From: Pseudoxanthomonas sp. GM95
GTDB lineage: Bacteria > Pseudomonadota > Gammaproteobacteria > Xanthomonadales > Xanthomonadaceae
Assembly: GCF_900109775.1 (NCBI RefSeq)
Contig: NZ_FOAX01000002.1
Location: forward strand, 124,001-188,000
Length of the DNA: 64,000 nucleotides
Direction of reading: 5' to 3'
Shown here: piece by piece, positions 28,653-37,883 of the stretch
Layout of the letters: each line of letters begins with the position of its first letter
Position numbering within the stretch: position 1 is the stretch's first letter
Notes under the pieces: model-generated
The model's input: the letters and a program-made list of their open reading frames with translations, nothing else
What the model was told of the DNA's origin: nothing
Databases searched by the model: none
Position numbers and translations under genes: made by a program

Positions 28653-30773
28653 TCAGAGGTCGAATTTCACGCTGACTGCGTAAGTGCGCGGCACGCCGAG
28701 GCCGGCATTGGACCAGTAGGCCTTGTCGGTGAGGTTCTCGATGCTCAGGCGCCAGGTGGCCACGTGGCCATTGAGCGCCATGCGATAGCCGGCGCCAGCG
28801 TTGACCAGGGTATAGCCCGGCATCTTCAGCGTGTTCGCCGCGTCGTACCAAATGTCGCCGTAGTAGCGCGCGCCGGCATACAGGCTCAGGCCGTCGATGG
28901 CGGCCACGTCGTAGTCGGCGTGGACCACGCCCGACAGGCGCGAGGCCCCGGCCACGCGGTTGCCCTTGTTGGCCGCATTGTCGGGCGAGAGCTTGTCGTA
29001 CGCGGTGTCCAGCCAGGTCACGCCGCCACCCACGCGCAGGCCGGCGGTGAGCTGCACGTCGCTACTGACTTCCACGCCGTCGTAGCGGGTGATGCCGTCC
29101 TGCACCAGGTATTTGCCGGCGTCGGTGTACTGGTCGATGCTCGCGCCCTGTTCCAGGCGGAAGGCGGCGGCATTGGCATTCCAGCCGGCGAAGTCGAGCT
29201 TGGCGCCCACTTCGTATTGCTTGCTGATGGTCGGGTCGAGCACCTGGCCGGCGTTGATGTAGTCGGTGCCCACGGTGCCGCCGGCTTCCAGCGACTCGAT
29301 GTAGCTGGCGTAGAGCGTGACGTGGTCGATCGGGTTGAACAGCAGCGCGTAGGTCGGGGTCACCGGATAGGTGTGGTAGCTGCCGACCTGCTCGTAGTCG
29401 TTGTAGCGCCAGCCGGCCAGCAGCGACCAGCCCGGGGCGAACTGAATCGTGTCGCTGACGAAGACCGCCTTCTGGAAAGTCGCCGCGCCGCGCGTGACCT
29501 CCTTCGACGCGGTGCTGTCATGGCTCACCCGCTGCGGCTGATACAGGTTGAGGATCACCGCATCGCCGTTGGCATCGGTGATCGGGTTGTAGTTGTACGA
29601 GCGGTCCCAGCCCAGGTCGCGCTGCCACGACGCGCCAGCGACCAGCTGGTGCTGCAGCCAGCCGGTGGCGAACTTGCCCTGCAGCAGCGCCTGGCCCTGG
29701 CGCGATTCGCTGCGTCCGCCCAGCTCGTAGGAATTGACGGTGTAGTCGCCCTGCGCGTTCTGGAAGTAGGAAAAGATCTTGTTGACGTCGTTGGCGTGGC
29801 GGGTGACGCCGTAGCTGAGGTTCGCGGTCCAGTCGTCGTTGATCTTCCACGCCAGGCCGGTGGAGAGCAGGTTCTGGTCGATGTTGTAGTACGAGCCATC
29901 GACCGATAGATCGGCCTTGCCCGAGATCGCGCGCGGCAGCTGGGTGATGCCGCTGAAGTAGAACGCCGGCGCCTCGTCGCTGAGATCGCGCGACTGGTGG
30001 ATCAGGTCTGCGGTCCAGGTCATCGCATCGCTCAGGCGCGCATCCAGCGACAGCGACACCGCCTTGCGATCCACTTCGCCGCCGTTGTAGGTCTCCCCCT
30101 TTTCGCGGAACACGTTGAGGCGATAGCCGAACATGTCATCCGCGCCGAAGCGCCCGCCCGCATCGACCTGGCCGCTGGCAATCCCGCTGGTGCGCCAGCC
30201 GGCGCTGACGGACAGCGTGGTCTCGTCGGTGGGCTTCTTGGTGATGTAGTTGGCGATGCCGCCGGGCGCGCCGAAGCCGTACAGGAAGCCGCCCGGGCCC
30301 TTGAGCAGCTGCACCTCCTCCATCACTTCCAGCGGCCATTCGCCGCCCCACGAGGACACCTGCAGGCCGTTGACGCGATAGCTGTCGTAGCTGAGCCCCA
30401 GGCCACGGTTGATGATCGGCGAGGACCAGCCGCTGGCGTAGCTGTTGACCTGGGTCACCACTGACGGATCGTTGAAGAACACATCGCCGAGCGAATTGAC
30501 CTGGCGCTTCTCGATGTCCTCTTTGCCAACCACGCTGATCGCATACGGCGTGTCGTGCACGCTGCGGTCGCCGAGCGCGCCAGTGCCGTTCTCGATGGCC
30601 ACGCCGGTGACGGTGACGCCATCGAGCTCGGTGGCTTTCTTCTTGCCATCGGTCTCCGCGTCGTCGGCGTAGGCGTGGAAGCTGGTGAGGATGGCGGCGG
30701 CAAGCAGGCCGCGGTGGAGCAGGGAGCGGCGCGCGGCAGCATGCGCGCCAGGGAACGTGGCGTTGAGGGACAT
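28653..30773 (-). CDS. TonB-dependent receptor (siderophore-receptor type)
   Basis: 706-aa outer-membrane gated channel. The ATG at 30773 has AGGAA 5 nt upstream; a longer frame to 30893 is not needed. A signal peptide ending near SFHAYA is followed by a TonB-box-like stretch (GVTVTGVAI), a plug domain (PYAISVVGKEDIEKRQ, then VEVLKG-like EVQLLKGPGGFLYG and NYITKKP) and a 22-strand barrel. The C-terminal ENLTDKAYW and terminal YAVSVKFDL are typical. It could import a ferric siderophore. Being co-directional with and directly upstream of a lanthanide-type quinoprotein, a rare-earth chelate is an alternative. No TonB/ExbB or sigma regulator is adjacent. Confidence 0.93.
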   Translation of the reverse strand: MSLNATFPGAHAAARRSLLHRGLLAAAILTSFHAYADDAETDGKKKATELDGVTVTGVAIENGTGALGDRSVHDTPYAISVVGKEDIEKRQVNSLGDVFFNDPSVVTQVNSYASGWSSPIINRGLGLSYDSYRVNGLQVSSWGGEWPLEVMEEVQLLKGPGGFLYGFGAPGGIANYITKKPTDETTLSVSAGWRTSGIASGQVDAGGRFGADDMFGYRLNVFREKGETYNGGEVDRKAVSLSLDARLSDAMTWTADLIHQSRDLSDEAPAFYFSGITQLPRAISGKADLSVDGSYYNIDQNLLSTGLAWKINDDWTANLSYGVTRHANDVNKIFSYFQNAQGDYTVNSYELGGRSESRQGQALLQGKFATGWLQHQLVAGASWQRDLGWDRSYNYNPITDANGDAVILNLYQPQRVSHDSTASKEVTRGAATFQKAVFVSDTIQFAPGWSLLAGWRYNDYEQVGSYHTYPVTPTYALLFNPIDHVTLYASYIESLEAGGTVGTDYINAGQVLDPTISKQYEVGAKLDFAGWNANAAAFRLEQGASIDQYTDAGKYLVQDGITRYDGVEVSSDVQLTAGLRVGGGVTWLDTAYDKLSPDNAANKGNRVAGASRLSGVVHADYDVAAIDGLSLYAGARYYGDIWYDAANTLKMPGYTLVNAGAGYRMALNGHVATWRLSIENLTDKAYWSNAGLGVPRTYAVSVKFDL

Positions 30774-30912
30774 GGCATTCCTGTTCGCGGACAGCACAAG
30801 GCAACCCGCATTGAAAGCAGTGCGGAAGGAAGGGTTGGCTTGCTGGTTGCAGCGATCCGCTGAGGCGGATGCGAGTGCGCGCGAAGGCGCCATGCGAACG
30901 TGGCTGGCGCGG

Positions 30913-30941
30913 ATTGTTCCCTGTCGGAACTGTCACGTCAA
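30913..30941 (-). promoter_or_regulatory. Candidate sigma70 promoter of the TonB receptor
   Basis: On the minus strand TTGACG (30941-30936), a 17-nt spacer and AACAAT (30918-30913) give a good promoter in the 320-bp gap between purD and the receptor. The implied 5' leader is about 130 nt, long enough for post-transcriptional control. No other gene was seen in this gap. Confidence 0.5.
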
Positions 30942-31020
30942 CGAAACACTCGCGGTTTCGCGTGCAACGAACGCGCAGGGCAGCACGACGCTGATGTGTT
31001 GCGTTTCGCGGCGCGCACAA

Positions 31021-31043
31021 GAAAACGCGCCCGGGAGGGCGCG
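31021..31043 (-). terminator. Terminator after purD
   Basis: Minus-strand stem CGCGCCC / GGGCGCG with a TCCC loop followed by TTTTCTT, about 50 nt beyond the purD stop. Confidence 0.8.
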
Positions 31044-31093
31044 CTTTCAATCAGGCAGCAGGGTGAAGCAACGCTGCGTGTGCAGCTGGAAGA

Positions 31094-32383
31094 TCAGCCC
31101 TGCTTTTCGCGGGCGATCGCGCGCCAGCCGATGTCGCGGCGGTGGAAGGCGTGTTCCCAGGCGATCGCATCGACGCCGGCATAGGCATTGGCCTGCGCCG
31201 CCGAGACGCTGTCGCCCAGCGCGGCCACACACAACACGCGACCGCCAGCGCTGACCACCTCGCCTGCGTCGTTGAGCGCGGTGCCGGCGTGGAAGACCTT
31301 GGCGATGCCGGGCACCGAGTCCAGGCCGGTGATCACCTCGCCGGTGATGGGCGTTTCCGGATAAGGCGCCGCGGCGATCACCACGCCCAGGCTGGGCCGC
31401 GGGTCCCACAGCGCCTGGGTGACGTCGAGCTTGGCATCGATGGCCGCTTCAACCAGGTCCACCAGGTCCGACTGCAGGCGCAGCATCACCGGCTGGGTTT
31501 CCGGATCGCCGAAGCGCACGTTGAACTCGATCACCTTGGGCGCGCCGCTGGCGTCGATCATCAGCCCGGCATAGAGGAAGCCGGTGAACGGCACGCCGTC
31601 GGCGATCATGCCCTGCACGGTCGGGTTGACCACCTCGCGCATCACGCGCTCGTGGACTTCCGCGGTGACCACCGGCGCGGGCGAGTACGCGCCCATGCCG
31701 CCGGTGTTCGGGCCGGTGTCGCCATCGCCGACGCGCTTGTGATCCTGGCTGGTGGCCATCGGCAGCGCGGTGCTGCCATCGACCATCGAGATGAAGCTGG
31801 CTTCCTCGCCTTCCAGGAATTCCTCGATCACCACGCGCGCGCCGGCATCGCCGAAGGCATTGCCCGAAAGCATGTCGCGCACCGCGTCTTCGGCCTCGTC
31901 CTGGGTCATCGCCACGATCACGCCCTTGCCCGCGGCCAGGCCATCGGCCTTGACCACGATCGGCGCGCCTTTCTCGCGGATGTAGGCCAGCGCGGAATCG
32001 ACTTCGGTATGCACCGCGTAGAACGCCGTCGGGATGCCGTGGCGCGCCAAGAAATCCTTGGCGAAGGCCTTGCTGCCTTCCAGCTGCGCGGCAGCGGCGG
32101 TCGGCCCGAAGATGCGCAGGCCCGCGGCACGGAACGCATCGACCACGCCCAGCACCAGCGGCACTTCCGGCCCAACCACGGTCAGCGCCACGCCTTCGTC
32201 CTGGGCCAGCTTCAGCAAGCCATCGATGTCGGTGACCTTGACTGGTACGTTGCGGCAGCGGCCTTCGGTCGCGGTGCCGGCATTGCCCGGTGCGACCAGC
32301 ACTTCACTGACGCGCGGCGACTGCGCGAGCTTCCAGGCCAGGGCGTGTTCACGGCCGCCGGCGCCGATGACGAGGACTTTCAT
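31094..32383 (-). CDS. purD: Phosphoribosylamine-glycine ligase
   Basis: Second step of purine synthesis: ATP-dependent joining of glycine to phosphoribosylamine (GARS). 429 aa. The ATG at 32383 gives the standard MKVLVIGAGGREHALAWKL; GGAG lies 9 nt upstream, and ATGs at 32392 and 32407 are less likely. ATP-grasp features are visible: KADGLAAGKGV, EEFLEGEEASF, the signature DHKRVGDGDTGPNTGGMGAYSP, and FNVRFGDPETQ. purH lies upstream on the same strand, separated by an inverted REP pair. Confidence 0.97.
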   Translation of the reverse strand: MKVLVIGAGGREHALAWKLAQSPRVSEVLVAPGNAGTATEGRCRNVPVKVTDIDGLLKLAQDEGVALTVVGPEVPLVLGVVDAFRAAGLRIFGPTAAAAQLEGSKAFAKDFLARHGIPTAFYAVHTEVDSALAYIREKGAPIVVKADGLAAGKGVIVAMTQDEAEDAVRDMLSGNAFGDAGARVVIEEFLEGEEASFISMVDGSTALPMATSQDHKRVGDGDTGPNTGGMGAYSPAPVVTAEVHERVMREVVNPTVQGMIADGVPFTGFLYAGLMIDASGAPKVIEFNVRFGDPETQPVMLRLQSDLVDLVEAAIDAKLDVTQALWDPRPSLGVVIAAAPYPETPITGEVITGLDSVPGIAKVFHAGTALNDAGEVVSAGGRVLCVAALGDSVSAAQANAYAGVDAIAWEHAFHRRDIGWRAIAREKQG

Positions 32384-32402
32384 TTCAGGCATCTCCAAAG
32401 TC

Positions 32403-32512
32403 GTCATTCCCGCGAAAGCGGGAATCCAGCGCCTGATCTCGTGCTCAACTGACCGGCGATGGAAGTGGGAACAAGGTCAACGTCGCTGGGTTCCCGCTTT
32501 CGCGGGAATGAC
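32403..32512. repeat. Inverted pair of REP-like elements between purH and purD
   Basis: GTCATTCCCGCGAAAGCGGG begins at 32403 and its reverse complement ends at 32512. The two copies match over about 28 nt (with CCAGCG on the inner side) except for one T/C difference, and are 58 nt apart in inverted orientation. Each copy folds on itself as TTCCCGC-GAAA-GCGGGAA, a 7-bp stem with a GNRA tetraloop. Such pairs are typical of REP/BIME elements mobilised by RAYT transposases. Here it may also stabilise or attenuate the purH-purD transcript. Confidence 0.88.
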
Positions 32513-32529
32513 GGCGAAAAAAGCGAGCT

Positions 32530-34116
32530 TCAATGCCGGAAGTGACGCACGCCGGTGAACACCATCGCGATGCCGGCTTCGTCGGCGGCGGCGATGACTT
32601 CGCTGTCGCGCATCGAGCCGCCCGGCTGGATCACCGCCTTGATGCCGGCCGCGGCCGCCGCGTCGATGCCGTCGCGGAACGGGAAGAATGCATCGGAGGC
32701 CATCACCGAGCCCGGCACTTCCAGGTGCGCGTCGGTGGCCTTGATGCCGGCGATGCGCGCCGAGTACACGCGGCTCATCTGCCCGGCGCCGACGCCGATC
32801 GTGCGGCTGTCCTTGGCATAGACGATCGCGTTGGACTTGACGAACTTGGCCACCTTCCACGCGAACAGCAGGTCGGCGAACTGCGCCTCGGTCGGCGAGA
32901 CCTTGGTCACCACCTTCAGCTCGTCGCGCGTCACCACGCGGTCATCGGCGGTCTGCATCAGCAGGCCCGACCCGATCCGCTTGGTGTCGATGAAGTGCTG
33001 GGACGGCGGCGCCATCGGGATGCGCAGCACGCGCACGTTGGCCTTCTTGGTCGCGTATTCCAACGCGCCTCGCTCGTAGTCCGGGGCGATCAACACCTCG
33101 ACGAACTGGCGATCCAGGATCACCTTGGCCGTGGCCGCATCCAGCGTGCGGTTGAAGGCCAGGATGCCGCCGAAGGCGCTGGTCGGGTCGGTCGCGTAGG
33201 CGAGTTCATACGCATCGCCGCAGGCCACGCCCACGGCCACGCCGCACGGGTTGGCGTGCTTGACGATGACGCAGGCCGGCGCGTCGAACTGGCGCACGCA
33301 TTCCCACGCGGCATCGCTGTCGGCGATGTTGTTGTAGCTCAGCTCCTTGCCCTGCAGCTGCTCGAAGGTGGCCAGCGAGCCCGGCGCCGGATACAGGTCG
33401 CGATAGAACGCGGCCTGCTGGTGCGGGTTCTCGCCGTAGCGCAGGTCCATCACCTTGACGAAGCTGCCGTTGGCCTGCGCGGAGAACGCGCTGCGGGCCG
33501 GCACGGCGGTCGTCGTATCGGTGACGGCCGAGAGATAGTTGCTGATCGACGCGTCGTACTGGGCCACGCGGTTGAACGCGGCCACCGACAGCGCGAAGCG
33601 CTTGGCGGCCGAGAGCTGGCCATCGTTGGCGTCGAGTTCGGCCAGCAGGTCGGCGTACTGATCGGGCGAGGTCGCCACCGCGACGCGCGCGAAGTTCTTG
33701 GCCGCGCTGCGCAGCATCGCCGGGCCGCCGATGTCGATGTTCTCGACGGCATCTTCCAGCGTGCAGTCGGCCTTGGCGGTGACCGACTCGAACGGATAGA
33801 GGTTCAGCACCAGCAGGTCGATCGGCGCGATGCCGTGCTGGGCCATCACCGCGTCATCGGTACCGGCGCGGCCGAGCAGGCCGCCGTGGACCAGCGGGTG
33901 CAGGGTCTTGACCCGGCCGTCCATCATTTCCGGGAAGCCGGTGACGTCCGAGACGTCCTTCACCGGCAGGCCCGCGTCGCGGATCGCCTTGGCGGTGCCG
34001 CCGGTGGAGAGCAGCTCGACGTTGCGGGCGGCCAGGGCCTTGGCCAGATCGATCAGGCCGGTCTTGTCGGAAACGGACAGCAGGGCCCGGCGCACGGGCA
34101 GGAAATCGGAGGACAT
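32530..34116 (-). CDS. purH: Bifunctional AICAR formyltransferase / IMP cyclohydrolase
   Basis: Last two steps of IMP synthesis. 528 aa, the standard length. The N-terminal IMP cyclohydrolase domain starts [13 protein letters not shown] with [13 protein letters not shown] and [15 protein letters not shown]. The C-terminal formyltransferase carries the KHANPCGVA motif with its catalytic Lys-His, and ends [14 protein letters not shown]. It lies between a divergently transcribed phosphotransferase gene and purD. Confidence 0.97.
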   Translation of the reverse strand: MSSDFLPVRRALLSVSDKTGLIDLAKALAARNVELLSTGGTAKAIRDAGLPVKDVSDVTGFPEMMDGRVKTLHPLVHGGLLGRAGTDDAVMAQHGIAPIDLLVLNLYPFESVTAKADCTLEDAVENIDIGGPAMLRSAAKNFARVAVATSPDQYADLLAELDANDGQLSAAKRFALSVAAFNRVAQYDASISNYLSAVTDTTTAVPARSAFSAQANGSFVKVMDLRYGENPHQQAAFYRDLYPAPGSLATFEQLQGKELSYNNIADSDAAWECVRQFDAPACVIVKHANPCGVAVGVACGDAYELAYATDPTSAFGGILAFNRTLDAATAKVILDRQFVEVLIAPDYERGALEYATKKANVRVLRIPMAPPSQHFIDTKRIGSGLLMQTADDRVVTRDELKVVTKVSPTEAQFADLLFAWKVAKFVKSNAIVYAKDSRTIGVGAGQMSRVYSARIAGIKATDAHLEVPGSVMASDAFFPFRDGIDAAAAAGIKAVIQPGGSMRDSEVIAAADEAGIAMVFTGVRHFRH

Positions 34117-34196
34117 GGGATGGCAGGCTGGGAAGTGACGCGGGGGCAGTATTGTAGGCCCCCGCGCCCGGGGGACGGGCTGGAGGAGGGATACGG

Positions 34197-34817
34197 ATGT
34201 CGATCTACGCCTTGAAGGGCCGGTTCCAGGACCTGTTGCGGCCCGGCGTGCGCGGGCTGTTCCGGCTCGGCGTGACCGCCAACATGGTCACCTTGGGCGC
34301 GGCGCTGGCTTCGCTGGCGGTGGCCGCGGCGGTCTATCTGCTGGCGCCGGCCCAGCCGGGTTGGTACGCGCTGCTGCCGGTCTGGATGCTGCTGCGGATG
34401 GCGCTGAATGCGGTCGACGGGATGCTGGCGCGCGAGTTCGGCCAGCAGTCCAAACCCGGCGCGTATTACAACGAGCTGAGCGATGTCGTCGCCGATGCGG
34501 CGCTGTACCTGAGCCTGCTGTCACTGCCCGGGGTGAACGCGCCGCTGCTGTGGACGATGACCTGGCTGGCGGCGCTGACCGAATACGCCGGCGTGCTGGG
34601 CCTGATGGTCGGCGCCAGCCGGCGCTACGACGGCCCGATGGGCAAGAGCGACCGCGCGTTCGTGATCGGCGCGCTGGGGATCGTGCTTGCGGCGGGCTGG
34701 CTGGGCGCCGGCTTCGTCACCGGCATGCTCGGCGCGATGGCCGCGCTGTGCGCACTGACGGTCTTCAATCGCGTCCGCAACGGCCTGCGCGAGGCCGCGT
34801 CGGTGCCGCGCGCGTGA
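34197..34817 (+). CDS. CDP-alcohol phosphatidyltransferase family protein (divergent motif)
   Basis: 206-aa membrane enzyme with five to six helices. The family motif D-x2-DG-x2-AR-x8-G-x3-D-x3-D is present in altered form: Asn replaces the first Asp ([12 protein letters not shown]), and the segment ends NELSDVVAD, with Asn at the usual Gly. DG, AR and the last two Asp remain. The arrangement resembles an E. coli YnbA-like subgroup, as I recall it, so activity on some CDP-alcohol is plausible but the product is unknown. The next gene overlaps by GTGA. Confidence 0.87.
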   Translation: MSIYALKGRFQDLLRPGVRGLFRLGVTANMVTLGAALASLAVAAAVYLLAPAQPGWYALLPVWMLLRMALNAVDGMLAREFGQQSKPGAYYNELSDVVADAALYLSLLSLPGVNAPLLWTMTWLAALTEYAGVLGLMVGASRRYDGPMGKSDRAFVIGALGIVLAAGWLGAGFVTGMLGAMAALCALTVFNRVRNGLREAASVPRA

Positions 34818-35386
34818 CCTTGCCGGCATCGGCGGCGCGCCTCACGCCACCGCTGGCGCTGGTTGCACTGCTTTGGGGATTCGCCGAGACCACGCTGTTC
34901 TTCGTGATCCCGGATGTGTGGATCGGGCGCTGCGCCCTGCGCTCGCGTCGCGCGGGATTGCTGGCGGCCGGCTGTGCGCTGGTTGGTGCCCTGATCGGTG
35001 GCAGCCTGCTCTATGGGCTGTCGCTGCACGGCCACGCCGCGCTGCTGGCGGTGTTCGATCGCCTGCCTGCGATCTCCGCGGCGATGATCGCCGGCGTTGG
35101 CCAACAATTGACCAGCCTTGGTGCGCCAGGCGTGGTGCTGGGCGGCTTCAGCGGCGTGCCTTACAAACTCTATGCGGCGCAGGCCCATGCGGCCGGGATC
35201 GGCCTGCCGGTGTTCCTGGGGTTCACGGTGATCGCGCGTGGCTTGCGCTTCATCGTGGCGGCGTTGCTGGTGGGCAGCTTGGCGCGCGTGGGCACGGCGC
35301 GGATCGGCGCGCGCGCGACGGCGCAGGCCTATGTCGTCCTGGTGGTGCTGGGCTACGCGGCGTACTGGACGCTGATGCCGAACTAG
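34814..35386 (+). CDS. Small membrane protein coupled to the phosphotransferase, possibly VTT/YqaA-like
   Basis: 190 aa from GTG 34814, whose overlap with the upstream stop fixes the start. Four to five hydrophobic segments are visible. The stretch GGFSGVPYKLYAAQAH followed by VFLGFTVIARGLRFIVAALL recalls the conserved helical hairpin of YqaA/DedA (VTT) proteins, which move lipids across membranes, but the match is loose. Coupling to a CDP-alcohol phosphotransferase suggests a lipid-related role. It ends 6 nt before the convergent fis gene. Confidence 0.72.
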   Translation: MTLPASAARLTPPLALVALLWGFAETTLFFVIPDVWIGRCALRSRRAGLLAAGCALVGALIGGSLLYGLSLHGHAALLAVFDRLPAISAAMIAGVGQQLTSLGAPGVVLGGFSGVPYKLYAAQAHAAGIGLPVFLGFTVIARGLRFIVAALLVGSLARVGTARIGARATAQAYVVLVVLGYAAYWTLMPN

Positions 35387-35392
35387 GCCGGT

Positions 35393-35665
35393 TCAGGCCA
35401 GTCCGTAGTCCTTGAGCTTCTTGCGCAGCGTCGCGCGATGGATGCCCAGCAGCGCTGCGGCACGGCTCTGGTTGCCTTCGCAATGGTTCAGCACTTCGAC
35501 GAACAGCGGGATTTCCATCTCGCGCAGGACGATCTCGTACACGTCATCGGCATCGCAGCCGTTGAGGTCGCGCAGGTAGCGACGGACGGACTGCGCGACG
35601 TGTTCGCGCAACGGCGACTTGGGCGTGCCACGACTGGCGTCCTGGCGGGTCGAAGCAGCGTTCAA
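35393..35665 (-). CDS. fis: DNA-binding protein Fis
   Basis: 90-aa nucleoid protein with the C-terminal helix-turn-helix [27 protein letters not shown], essentially the family consensus, and a dimerisation helix [17 protein letters not shown]. The only available start is TTG at 35665, with GGGGA about 7 nt upstream, so initiation is probably weak and could limit expression. It lies downstream of the DUF3426 gene and prmA in the same orientation, a familiar gammaproteobacterial order, though dusB is missing. Confidence 0.95.
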   Translation of the reverse strand: MNAASTRQDASRGTPKSPLREHVAQSVRRYLRDLNGCDADDVYEIVLREMEIPLFVEVLNHCEGNQSRAAALLGIHRATLRKKLKDYGLA

Positions 35666-35797
35666 GGCGTCCCCGGTGTAGATGCAGCGAAAGGAAGGCC
35701 CGGTCGGTGATCGACGCGCATGGCGGATCTCGACGGGGGAGGGAGTCTAGCGCGTGACCGGCACGCGCGCACCTTCCAAAATCCAAATTTGCCGCGT

Positions 35798-36745
35798 TCA
35801 GTGAAACTCGAAAGCGAAGGCGACCACGCCGCCTTCCGGTTCACGCACACGCACGGTCATCTGGCCGCTTTGCCCCGGTGCCAGCGTGGACTGCAGCTGG
35901 CCCGGCTCCAGGTAGTCGGCCGGCACCACCACGCGCGCACCGGCGATGCGGCCATCGGCATCGGACAGCGACAGGCTCACCGAAGGCCACGGCTGCGGCC
36001 AGCGCGCATCGTTGCGGAAGGTCGCGCGCACCTGCAGCACGCCGGCCGCATCGGGCAGTGGCTTCACGTCACGCGCGAGCATCGTGTAGGCCTGCGGCTG
36101 CTGCCATGCCGGCAGCGTGCAGCGCAGCGCGCCGCAGACACGTTCCAGCAGCGGTCGCCACGCAGCGTCCTGGGCCAGGCGCGCGCGATCGGCGACCAGC
36201 ATCTGGATGATCAGCACGCCGGTCAGCACGGCCAGTGCCGCCCAGTGCCAGCTGGGAATACGCACCTGCGGCGCGCGCGGCGCGACACGGGCGAAGCTCG
36301 GGCCGGCATCGACACCAGGCGTGTCGTCGAAGGCCTCATGATCGGCGCGCAAGGTTGGGTCGTTGGGGTCGTCGGGCGGCACGATGAATTCGTCTTCGTC
36401 GGGCAACGGCGGTTCGTCCGCGGGCACTTCGATCTCTGGCTGCACGGTGACGGCGGACGTAGGCGCGATCGGCGCGGCCTCGGGTTCGGGCACGGCCGGT
36501 GATTCAACGCGCGCGCTGTCGGCGACGATCGGCGGGTCCTGCGTCGCGCGTGGCGCCGCCGGATAGTCCAGCGTCTGCGTCACCTGGGTGCGGGTCAGTA
36601 CCGGGGCCAGTGCGCCCGGACGCAGCAGGCTGGCCAGGCTGGGGCCGCGCGGCGCGTCCTGGCCGCAATGCGGACACTGCGCCGGCGGCAACCCGGTGGT
36701 GGGGTCGTTGAGCAGCGCATGGAGGCATCGCGGGCATTCAAGCAT
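35798..36745 (-). CDS. Zinc-ribbon/DUF3426 membrane protein
   Basis: 315 aa from ATG 36745 (MLECPRC); a TTG at 36757 is the alternative. Residues 1-30 are a C-x2-C...C-x2-C zinc ribbon (ECPRC and QCPHCGQ). About 120 acidic, Pro-rich residues follow, then one membrane helix (about residues 167-187) and a C-terminal beta domain containing FRNDARWPQPWPSVSLSLSDADG, typical of DUF3426. A short Cys pair (VCGALRC) precedes that domain. Function unknown. It is a regular neighbour of prmA in Xanthomonadaceae. Confidence 0.88.
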   Translation of the reverse strand: MLECPRCLHALLNDPTTGLPPAQCPHCGQDAPRGPSLASLLRPGALAPVLTRTQVTQTLDYPAAPRATQDPPIVADSARVESPAVPEPEAAPIAPTSAVTVQPEIEVPADEPPLPDEDEFIVPPDDPNDPTLRADHEAFDDTPGVDAGPSFARVAPRAPQVRIPSWHWAALAVLTGVLIIQMLVADRARLAQDAAWRPLLERVCGALRCTLPAWQQPQAYTMLARDVKPLPDAAGVLQVRATFRNDARWPQPWPSVSLSLSDADGRIAGARVVVPADYLEPGQLQSTLAPGQSGQMTVRVREPEGGVVAFAFEFH

Positions 36746-36790
36746 CGCCGTATTCAACCATGCAGGCCGGTCGCGGGAACAGGACGGGGT

Positions 36791-37714
36791 TCAAGACGCG
36801 CGACGGACGCCGTCGATCCGCATCCAGTCGTCCTGGCGGGTGGCGACCAGCTCGTCGAACCACGCCGCGTAGCGCACCAGCAGCTCGTCTTCCTGCCCGT
36901 GCAGGATGCCGCTCAGCGCGATGCGGCCACCGGGCGCGACGCGCGCGGCCAGGGTGTCTGCCAGCGCATCCAGCGCCGAGGCCAGGATGTTGGCGACCAC
37001 CACTGGATAGGTCTGCACCGGCTCGTCGTCGGGCAGGAATACCTGCAGGCGCTCTTCCACGCCGTTGCGCTCAGCGTTGTCATGCGTGGCCAGCAGCGCC
37101 TGCGGATCGTTGTCCACGCCGATGGCCTGGGCCGCGCCCAGCTTCAGCGCGGCCAGCGCCAGGATTCCCGAGCCGCAGCCGAAGTCGAGCACGGCCTGGC
37201 CATCGAGCTGGCCGGCGCCCGCCAGCGTGTCCAGCCAGGTCAGGCACAGCGCGGTGGTGGGATGGGTGCCCGAGCCGAAGGCCAGGCCCGGGTCCAGGCG
37301 CACCACCGCCGCCTCGGCGGTCTGTGCCTCGGCGGGCAAGTCATGGTTCCAAGGCACGATGAAGGTGCGCGCACCGAACTGCATCGGCGCGAACTGGTCG
37401 ATCCACGCGCGTTCCCAGTCCTGGTCTTCAACCATGCGGAACGAGGCCTGGGTCCAGTCCAGCCCAGCGTCGAAGGCCTCCAGCGCGGCCAGCAACACCA
37501 GCGCGTCGGCGTCGTCGGGAAACAGCGCGGTCAGCACCAGCGCATGCCATAGCGGGGTCTCGCCGACGCCGGGTTCGAGGATGGCGCGCTCGTTGCTGGT
37601 CTCGGCATCGGCGTCGACCAGGGTCACCGCCAGTGCGCCGATGTCTTCCAGCGCGTGTTCGTAACGCGGCTGCTGGGCTTCGCTGCAGGGGACGGAAAGT
37701 TCGAGGAAGGGCAT
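36791..37714 (-). CDS. prmA: Ribosomal protein L11 methyltransferase
   Basis: 307-aa class I SAM-dependent enzyme that trimethylates L11. The start is ATG 37714 ([10 protein letters not shown]); the frame to 37801 adds an Arg-rich stretch. The N-terminal L11-recognition domain is followed by the SAM fold with [34 protein letters not shown] and the [10 protein letters not shown] motif. It ends 45 nt before the DUF3426 gene. Confidence 0.96.
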   Translation of the reverse strand: MPFLELSVPCSEAQQPRYEHALEDIGALAVTLVDADAETSNERAILEPGVGETPLWHALVLTALFPDDADALVLLAALEAFDAGLDWTQASFRMVEDQDWERAWIDQFAPMQFGARTFIVPWNHDLPAEAQTAEAAVVRLDPGLAFGSGTHPTTALCLTWLDTLAGAGQLDGQAVLDFGCGSGILALAALKLGAAQAIGVDNDPQALLATHDNAERNGVEERLQVFLPDDEPVQTYPVVVANILASALDALADTLAARVAPGGRIALSGILHGQEDELLVRYAAWFDELVATRQDDWMRIDGVRRAS

Positions 37715-37832
37715 GGCGCGCTCGGCGTGGCGCCCGCGCAATGCGCGCGAGCTTTCAGGGCGCGCCACCTTACTCAAAGCCCCGGCGCGCCGCCAGCGCA
37801 CGCCGGCCCACTTTTGCTTGTGGCCAGATGCA

Positions 37833-37858
37833 CGAAAGCCGGCAGGAGCCGGCTTTCG
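37833..37858 (-). terminator. Hairpin terminator of the dehydrogenase operon
   Basis: Perfect 11-bp stem CGAAAGCCGGC / GCCGGCTTTCG with a 4-nt loop, about 25 nt beyond the cytochrome c stop. The T residues are within the stem, so termination may be partial. Confidence 0.65.
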
Positions 37859-37883
37859 TAGAGGCGCGTGATGTCGCTAGGGC

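Noticed and set aside
32403..32512. CRISPR-like repeat pair
   Set aside because: Only two copies, in inverted orientation, each with an internal hairpin; this is a REP pair, not an array.
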